Shown: positions 59,189-64,000 of the stretch, one piece after another | How the letters are laid out: each line of letters starts with the position of its first letter | Position numbering within the stretch: the first letter of the stretch is position 1 | DNA from: ENR-C20 sp942493145 | GTDB lineage: Bacteria > Bacillota > Clostridia > Acetivibrionales > DTU013 | Length of the DNA stretch: 64,000 bases | Direction: 5' to 3' | Assembly (NCBI GenBank): GCA_942493145.1 | Contig: OW818679.1 | Location: 2,170,001-2,234,000 of the forward strand | Translations under genes and position numbers: made by a program | Notes under the pieces: generated by a model | What the model was told of the DNA's origin: nothing | Databases searched by the model: none | Seen by the model: the letters and a program-made list of their open reading frames with translations, nothing else

Positions 59189-60532
59189 TCAGATGCGGTT
59201 CCTGATAGCTTCATCAAGCACATTCATGGCAAACTGAGCCTGTTCTTCCGTCATGACCAGCGGGGGCAGGAACCTCAATACATTGCTGAATATTCCAGCC
59301 GAGAGGAAAATAACACCCTTGTTGTATGAGTAGTTCATTATTTTCTTTACAATGTCAGCATTTGGTTCTTTTGTCTTCCTGTCTTTTACGAATTCAAGGC
59401 CGATCATTGAACCCAAACCCCTGACTTCACCGATGACGTCGTATTTTGCAGCCATCTGATTCGCCCTTGAAGTTAGGACGTTGCCGAGTTCATTGGATTT
59501 TTTGCAGAGATCGTCCTTTTTGATCTTTTCAATTACCTTAAGGGCAGCTACACAACCCAGAGGGCTGCCTCCGTATGTACCACCGATTTCGCCGGAACTT
59601 ACCGAATCCATTATTTCAGCCTTGCCTACTACTGCGCTTATAGGAACTCCGGCTGCAAGGGATTTTGACATCGTAACCATATCCGGTTCAACGCCGAATT
59701 GCTCAAGTGCAAGCATAGTACCAGTCCTTGCAAATCCGGATTGTATCTCGTCAACAATGAATAGTATTCCATTTTCCCTGCATATATCCTGCAACGCTTT
59801 CAGATAATCCCTGGGGGGTACTATAAAACCGCCTTCTCCCTGTACAGGCTCTGCTATGAGGGCTGCAATATAGTCACTGGACATTTCGCCCTTCAGGTAG
59901 GTTCTGAGTTTTTCTGCGCAGGCCAGACCGCACTCCGGATACGTGCTGCCCATAGGACATCTGTAACAGTATGCTGAAGGTATCTTGTACGTATCGTTGC
60001 AGAAGGGTCCGAAACCGTTCTTGTATGGTTTGACCTTGCTTGTGAGGGTCATGGCCATATATGTCCTTCCATGGAAAGCCTGTTCAAGTGAAATAATTCC
60101 GGTTTTTTTTGTATACTTCCTTGCTATCTTTACTGCATTCTCCACTGCCTCAGCTCCACTGTTGGCAAGCATGCCCTTTTTGGGGAAATTCCCCGCCAGC
60201 AGTCCGGTGAGCTTCTCGCACAGCTCGGCATAGGACTCATACATAGCAACGTTATAGCATGTATGAATGTACTTGCCTGCCTGCTCCTTTATTGCTTCCA
60301 CGACTCCATCATCACAATGTCCGACATTCTGGACCCCAATTGCTGCTGCAAAATCCAGAAAGATATTTCCATCCACATCCTTCATTAAAGCGCCTTTTGC
60401 TTCATCTATGAAAATCTCAGTTCCATTACTTACGCCTTTTGATACGTACTGTTTCCTTTTCTCAAGGATTTTTACCGATTTCGGGCCAGGCAGGCTCTCC
60501 GTTACAATTTTTGGTAAACTTGCTTCAATCAT
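59189..60532 (-). CDS. gabT: 4-aminobutyrate aminotransferase
   Basis: A 447-residue class III aminotransferase converting GABA and 2-oxoglutarate to succinate semialdehyde and glutamate. LANSGAEAVENAVKIARKYTKK binds PLP phosphate; FIVDEIQSGFARTGTMLALEQFGVEPDMVTMSKSLAAG carries the ring-binding Asp and the Schiff-base Lys. A CYRCPMGSTYPECGLAC insert, typical of clostridial GabT-like proteins, could bind metal. Start ATG 60532 has GCGAGGTG nine bases upstream; the ATG at 60550 is rejected. It is the first gene of the GABA operon, divergent from a PucR-type regulator. Confidence 0.93.
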   Translation of the reverse strand: MIEASLPKIVTESLPGPKSVKILEKRKQYVSKGVSNGTEIFIDEAKGALMKDVDGNIFLDFAAAIGVQNVGHCDDGVVEAIKEQAGKYIHTCYNVAMYESYAELCEKLTGLLAGNFPKKGMLANSGAEAVENAVKIARKYTKKTGIISLEQAFHGRTYMAMTLTSKVKPYKNGFGPFCNDTYKIPSAYCYRCPMGSTYPECGLACAEKLRTYLKGEMSSDYIAALIAEPVQGEGGFIVPPRDYLKALQDICRENGILFIVDEIQSGFARTGTMLALEQFGVEPDMVTMSKSLAAGVPISAVVGKAEIMDSVSSGEIGGTYGGSPLGCVAALKVIEKIKKDDLCKKSNELGNVLTSRANQMAAKYDVIGEVRGLGSMIGLEFVKDRKTKEPNADIVKKIMNYSYNKGVIFLSAGIFSNVLRFLPPLVMTEEQAQFAMNVLDEAIRNRI

Positions 60533-60745
60533 TTTTATAGCACCTCGCATTATTTATTTTACATTTCCTGATGACATTGAAAGGTCAACAATTAGCGTTG
60601 GATTTCTGCTTAATCAAATTGCTTTTAATGAATTGCTGCATGATCAGCATATTATAAATACGATATCACATTGGTATATTAAAGTGAATGTACCAGGTAT
60701 ATAAATGAATTTGTACAAAAGTAACAACTCCGGGCGTTCTGTCGG

Positions 60746-60789
60746 TTGACTGTAATGTATTCCTGGCATATTATTAGTATATATACTAA
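60746..60789 (+). promoter_or_regulatory. Promoter and palindrome of the PucR-type regulator gene
   Basis: TTGACT (60746-60751) and TATTAT (60769-60774) are 17 bases apart. TTAGTATATATACTAA (60774-60789) is a perfect 16-bp palindrome at the expected start point, followed by ATACTAAATACT. It could be the autoregulatory site. The rest of the 270-base divergent gap carries no gene; the gabT promoter is not resolved. Confidence 0.7.
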
Positions 60790-60819
60790 ATACTAAATAC
60801 TCAGAAAGTGTAAACACAT

Positions 60820-62055
60820 ATGGCCATGACATGCAGGGAGCTTTTGAAGCTGTCGTCACTCAAGGATGCCAGGCTGGTTGCCGGTACTGACGGTCTTGAC
60901 AGGAATATCAGGTGGATTTATGTGGCTGAAGGGTTTGAAGATCCAAGGCAGTTTTCCAACTGGCTTTATGGCAACGAGCTGGTATTCATAACTGGTTTAG
61001 GAATCAAAAACAATCCTGGCCTTCTTATGGAGTTCATTGAGATCATAAGTACAAAAAGGGTCTCCGGCCTTGTTATAAATATAGGTCCATATATACCATC
61101 CATTCCTTCTGAAGTAATCGAGTTGGCGGACAGGCTTGCTCTGCCTGTCTTTGAATTACCCTGGGAGAGCAAGCTTATTGATGTTACCCATGAGGTCTGC
61201 TTATCCATCATCCAAAAGGAACAAGAGGAAAAATCGATCAGCAACCTCATAGAAACAATACTTTTCAGCGATATCACCCTTGATGAGAATATTATCACCA
61301 GGGCATCCTTTTATGGCTATGATCTCAAAGGCCCTTGCAGGGTTTTGATTTTGAACTTCAATAATCTGGCCGCTTTTTTAGCCAAAAAGAATGTATTTGA
61401 TGATAAAAAGATACTTGAAATGAAAGCCAGCATGAAAAAAAACATCCAGGAGACGGTGTTTAAATTCAACAAAAAGACCCTGATCATGCTCAGGAGTGAC
61501 ACTGTAATCCTGCTTATGAATGTCCTTGGTACCAACAGGAATGAGCTTGAATCAATGATTGACGGTATAAGGGAGATGGTGTCCAGGAAGTTTGCAGGGC
61601 TGACATTCATTGTCGGGGTGGGCAATTCATATCAGGAACTGGCCTACATGAAAAAGAGCTTCAGTGAAGCTGAGTACTCCCTGAAAGTGGCAAAACTAGG
61701 GACTCCAGGAAATTTAATCTTTTATTACAGTGAACTGGGGATTTATTCGCTGCTTTATAGTATAAAGGATCAGCAGCTTTTGAAGAATTTCATGACCGAA
61801 ACACTCGGACCATTGATTGAACATGATAAATTAAGCTCCAACCAGCTCATCAATACCCTGGAAGTATTTTTAAGCGAAAGCACCAATATCGCCATCACAT
61901 CTGAGAAATTATTTATTCACAAGAACACTTTGAAGTACAGGATTCAAAAAATCGAGGAAATAACCGGTTATAATCTTAAGGATATGCAGGATTGCTTCAA
62001 ACTGCAACTGGCACTTATGATATCCGGCATCATCAAAAACAGCCCCGGTATATAA
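60820..62055 (+). CDS. PucR-family transcriptional regulator
   Basis: A 411-residue regulator. The N-terminal PucR domain (about 8-130) starts CRELLKLSSLKDARLVAGTDGLDRNIRWIYVAE, the usual purine-catabolism-regulator fold, and the middle has a GGDEF-related CdaR domain (FIVGVGNSYQELAYMKKSFSEAEYSLKVA). The C-terminal HTH is LFIHKNTLKYRIQKIEEITG. Relatives control GABA, purine or amino acid use, so it is a likely regulator of the divergent gabT operon. The ATG at 60820 lacks a strong site; ATG 60826 two codons later is an alternative. The inducer is unknown. Confidence 0.92.
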   Translation: MAMTCRELLKLSSLKDARLVAGTDGLDRNIRWIYVAEGFEDPRQFSNWLYGNELVFITGLGIKNNPGLLMEFIEIISTKRVSGLVINIGPYIPSIPSEVIELADRLALPVFELPWESKLIDVTHEVCLSIIQKEQEEKSISNLIETILFSDITLDENIITRASFYGYDLKGPCRVLILNFNNLAAFLAKKNVFDDKKILEMKASMKKNIQETVFKFNKKTLIMLRSDTVILLMNVLGTNRNELESMIDGIREMVSRKFAGLTFIVGVGNSYQELAYMKKSFSEAEYSLKVAKLGTPGNLIFYYSELGIYSLLYSIKDQQLLKNFMTETLGPLIEHDKLSSNQLINTLEVFLSESTNIAITSEKLFIHKNTLKYRIQKIEEITGYNLKDMQDCFKLQLALMISGIIKNSPGI

Positions 62056-62067
62056 ATACCGGAGCTG
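62040..62067 (+). terminator. Inverted repeat at the pucR-type gene end
   Basis: CAGCCCCGGTAT-ataa-ATACCGGAGCTG, including the stop codon. A stable stem follows but the downstream T-run is short (GTTT), so termination is probable but weak. Confidence 0.5.
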
Positions 62068-62163
62068 CGTTTAAGGATTGATGCGTGCGTTCTCTGAGAC
62101 TTGACAAACCCGCACATACATTGCTAATATCAACATATATAAGATTTTGAAGGGATAACCTGA

Positions 62164-63225
62164 ATGAAAAGACAGCTTTACCTTTTTACTCTGGTGATTA
62201 TCCTGGTGTCCTCCGTCGGTTGTACGTCATTGAATTTCTCCTCCGGTTCAGCATCAGGATCCTCTGCCAGCTCCGCTACCAGTGAAATATTCGCCATGGA
62301 TACCATTATGGATTTATCGGCTTATGGTGCCAAAGCTGAAGATGCTTTACGAGCTTCAGAAAAGGAAATCATGCGTCTGGAGAAATTGCTGTCGGTCACT
62401 GTTGAAGGCAGTGAAATATCAGCTATAAATCAATCTGCAGGAAATTTGGAAGCTGATGTTTCTGAAGAAACTGCCAGCCTGATTTCCTTTTCCAAACAAA
62501 TGAGTGAGCGTACAGGCGGTGCCTTTGACATTAGTGTGGCTCCTTTGGTTAATGCCTGGGGCTTTGTCAGCGGATACTTTACAGTACCATCAAAGCAAAC
62601 AATAGACGAATTGGTTCAATTGGCAGGAAGCGATAGAATTAACATTTCAGGAACAAAAATATTTCTGGAGCAGTCCGGGATGTCCATAGATTTGGGCGGT
62701 ATAGGCAAAGGCTACGCCTCTCAACGGGTAATTGATGTCATGAAGGGTTACGGAATCAACTCTGCCTTGATATCCCTCGGAGGTAATATAGCTGCAATCG
62801 GCAACAAGACAGATGGCAGCCAGTGGCGGATACTGATACAGGATCCCAGGGACCCTGAGCTATATGCAGGTAAGGTTTCCATAACAGATAAGTCGGTGAT
62901 AAGCTCTGGCGGCTATGAGCGATATTTCGAAGAAAACGGCGTGAAATACCACCATATACTCGATCCGAAAACCGGATATCCTGCCCATTCAGGGCTGCTT
63001 ATGTCAACAATAATATGCAGCGATGGTGCCACCGGCGATGCACTTTCAACCGCAACCTTCGTAATGGGTGAAGAAAAGGCCATTCAGCTATGGCGTTCTT
63101 CTGACGATTTCGAGATGGTTCTGGTGACAGAAGATGCCCGTGTTCTTGCAACTGTGGGGGTAGCTGACTCTTTCGAATTCATGGGGGATACGGGTGGGTA
63201 CACATATGAAACCATTGAAAGATAA
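62164..63225 (+). CDS. apbE: FAD:protein FMN transferase (lipoprotein)
   Basis: A 353-residue secreted lipoprotein. The lipobox VSSVGC follows a short hydrophobic segment; a Ser-rich linker leads to the ApbE domain. FAMDTIMDLSAYG, ISVAPLVNAWGF, SIDLGGIGKGYASQRVID and GDALSTATFVMG are the family motifs. ApbE uses FAD to attach FMN to Thr/Ser of Rnf, Nqr or extracellular flavoproteins. The start is ATG 62164 after GAAGGG. It overlaps the next gene by 20 bases, so the three genes at the end form one operon. Confidence 0.94.
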   Translation: MKRQLYLFTLVIILVSSVGCTSLNFSSGSASGSSASSATSEIFAMDTIMDLSAYGAKAEDALRASEKEIMRLEKLLSVTVEGSEISAINQSAGNLEADVSEETASLISFSKQMSERTGGAFDISVAPLVNAWGFVSGYFTVPSKQTIDELVQLAGSDRINISGTKIFLEQSGMSIDLGGIGKGYASQRVIDVMKGYGINSALISLGGNIAAIGNKTDGSQWRILIQDPRDPELYAGKVSITDKSVISSGGYERYFEENGVKYHHILDPKTGYPAHSGLLMSTIICSDGATGDALSTATFVMGEEKAIQLWRSSDDFEMVLVTEDARVLATVGVADSFEFMGDTGGYTYETIER

Positions 63226-63619
63226 CTGGACAGAGCCCCGTTACAAGCTTACAATCGCAGACTTGATCGTAGTTGTTGCAGTTATCCTGCTTGCAGCAGT
63301 TTTGAGTATATATCTTTTCAAATCCGTTGACAGTTCAGCTGCAAGGACTGCAATAATAGAGCAGGATGGGAAAGTTATCCGGAAAATAGACCTTGATTCA
63401 CTTAAAGGAAAAACTGAAATTGACCTTTCAGGGGAATATTCTACGGTTGTCATTGCGGAAAATGGCAGGGTATCTATTTCATCATCAACCTGTCGCGACA
63501 AGGTTTGCGTCAAAACGGGCTGGCTCACTAAAATCGGCCAATCATCGGTTTGTCTGCCAAACCGGGTTGTTGTTCGTATTGCAGGGGAAAACAGCGAATT
63601 CGATGGTATCAGCAGATAG
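63206..63619 (+). CDS. NusG domain II-containing membrane protein
   Basis: A 137-residue protein with one N-terminal hydrophobic helix (LIVVVAVILLAAVLSIYLF) and an extracytoplasmic NusG-II-like beta domain with the motif STCRDKVCVKTGWL followed by VCLPNRVVVRI. The two Cys of CRDKVC and a third in VCLP may form a disulfide or bind metal. Proteins of this type often lie with ApbE and Gx-transporter genes in Clostridia. Start ATG 63206 has GGGTGGG upstream; GTG 63194 is rejected. Role in flavin-based or thiol electron transfer is inferred only. Confidence 0.88.
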   Translation: MKPLKDNWTEPRYKLTIADLIVVVAVILLAAVLSIYLFKSVDSSAARTAIIEQDGKVIRKIDLDSLKGKTEIDLSGEYSTVVIAENGRVSISSSTCRDKVCVKTGWLTKIGQSSVCLPNRVVVRIAGENSEFDGISR

Positions 63620-63678
63620 ATATGGATTGTTATCATTATAATAGATATGAATTGCCATAATAAAAGTGTGAGGATATA

Positions 63679-64000
63679 ATGACAAATTCGGTGAAAACAG
63701 TAACGCTTAGCGGCATTTTATGCGCACTTGCCCTTGGTCTGTCCCTTGTCGACAGGCTTATTCCTGTTGCTGCGTTCATCCCTCTGCCTGGTATAAAACT
63801 TGGTCTTGCCAACATAGTAACACTTTTTGCGTTATACTTTTTTGGGGCGCCGGTGGCTTTTACCATCCTAACCATCCGTTGCATACTTGGAGCAGTTTTT
63901 GCAGGGAGCATTTCAAGTCTTGCATTTTCTCTGTTCGGAGGATTCCTCGCTTTGGCTGTCATGGCCGTACTCAGAAAATCACGCAGGCTCTCATTGTTTG
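63679..64000 (+). CDS. Gx transporter / heptaprenyl diphosphate synthase component I-like protein (cut)
   Basis: The first 107 residues of a membrane protein that runs off the right edge. The motif LSLVDRLIPVAAFIPLPGIKLGLANIVTLFALY is typical of the PF07456 (Gx transporter/HepS component I) family, with three hydrophobic segments visible. The start is ATG 63679 after GTGAGGATATA. It belongs to the apbE-NusG-II operon. Whether it acts in quinone/polyprenyl metabolism or in transport is not known from sequence. Confidence 0.87.
   Translation, partial: MTNSVKTVTLSGILCALALGLSLVDRLIPVAAFIPLPGIKLGLANIVTLFALYFFGAPVAFTILTIRCILGAVFAGSISSLAFSLFGGFLALAVMAVLRKSRRLSLF

Overview
The window looks like a chromosome segment of an anaerobic, amino-acid- and amine-fermenting member of the Clostridia (Bacillota). 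The signs are strong AGGAGG-type ribosome binding sites, frequent GTG/TTG starts, sigma-54 with a TyrR-like enhancer-binding protein, an S-layer-homology protein with a CsaB-type enzyme, butyrate kinase and phosphate butyryltransferase, ferredoxin-linked 2-oxoacid oxidation, and a complete set of 4-aminobutyrate (GABA) to crotonyl-CoA enzymes. I saw no rRNA, tRNA, CRISPR array or insertion sequence.

Layout. 1-5.5 kb: a cut NlpC/P60 wall hydrolase behind a c-di-AMP (ydaO) riboswitch, a GNAT acetyltransferase, a glycosyltransferase-pyruvyltransferase fusion, and rpoN. 5.7-16.8 kb: an eleven-gene minus-strand run (CoA-transferase A/B, SDR, beta-hydroxyacid dehydrogenase, cyclase-fold hydrolase, thiolase, beta-keto acid cleavage enzyme, butyrate kinase, phosphotransbutyrylase, indolepyruvate:ferredoxin oxidoreductase A/B). 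It lies behind a clear -24/-12 promoter with three matching upstream palindromes, next to its likely sigma-54 activator (17.1-18.7 kb). 18.9-28 kb: housekeeping and surface genes (diguanylate cyclase, PlsC, DEAD-box helicase, arylamine N-acetyltransferase, SLH protein, MoxR/DUF58/DUF4129 operon). 28-35 kb: a divergent locus (FGGY kinase and TetR against class III aminotransferase, class II aldolase and MFS) tied together by two identical 18-bp palindromes. 35-39 kb: a putrescine-type aminotransferase and an amino acid permease.

39-54.8 kb: a minus-strand block built around a molybdopterin aldehyde oxidoreductase. It holds a MoeA/Mog-like protein, an FAD/dicluster/HdrB-like protein, a small zinc-ribbon protein, a methyltransferase, a C_GCAxxG_C_C protein, a radical SAM protein, an AMP-forming CoA ligase, a MobA-like cytidylyltransferase fused to HD, and an XdhC-like protein. 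A receiver-domain/PEP-synthase ATP-grasp hybrid follows. 54.9-60.5 kb: GABA operon gabT-abfH-abfD-abfT plus an unlisted 39-residue CxxC protein, divergent from a PucR-type regulator. 62-64 kb: ApbE, NusG-II-domain protein and a cut Gx-transporter gene.

How the parts may work together (inference): PatA, the molybdenum aldehyde oxidoreductase, GabT, AbfH, AbfT and AbfD could carry putrescine or GABA to crotonyl-CoA, and Ptb/Buk could yield ATP from butyryl-CoA. The sigma-54 operon could oxidise a free beta-hydroxy acid to a beta-keto acid, split it with acetyl-CoA, and recover ATP through the same kinase. The least understood parts are the oxidoreductase maturation block, the substrate of the sigma-54 operon, the TetR-palindrome locus, and short tandem duplications that sit repeatedly at gene 3' ends.
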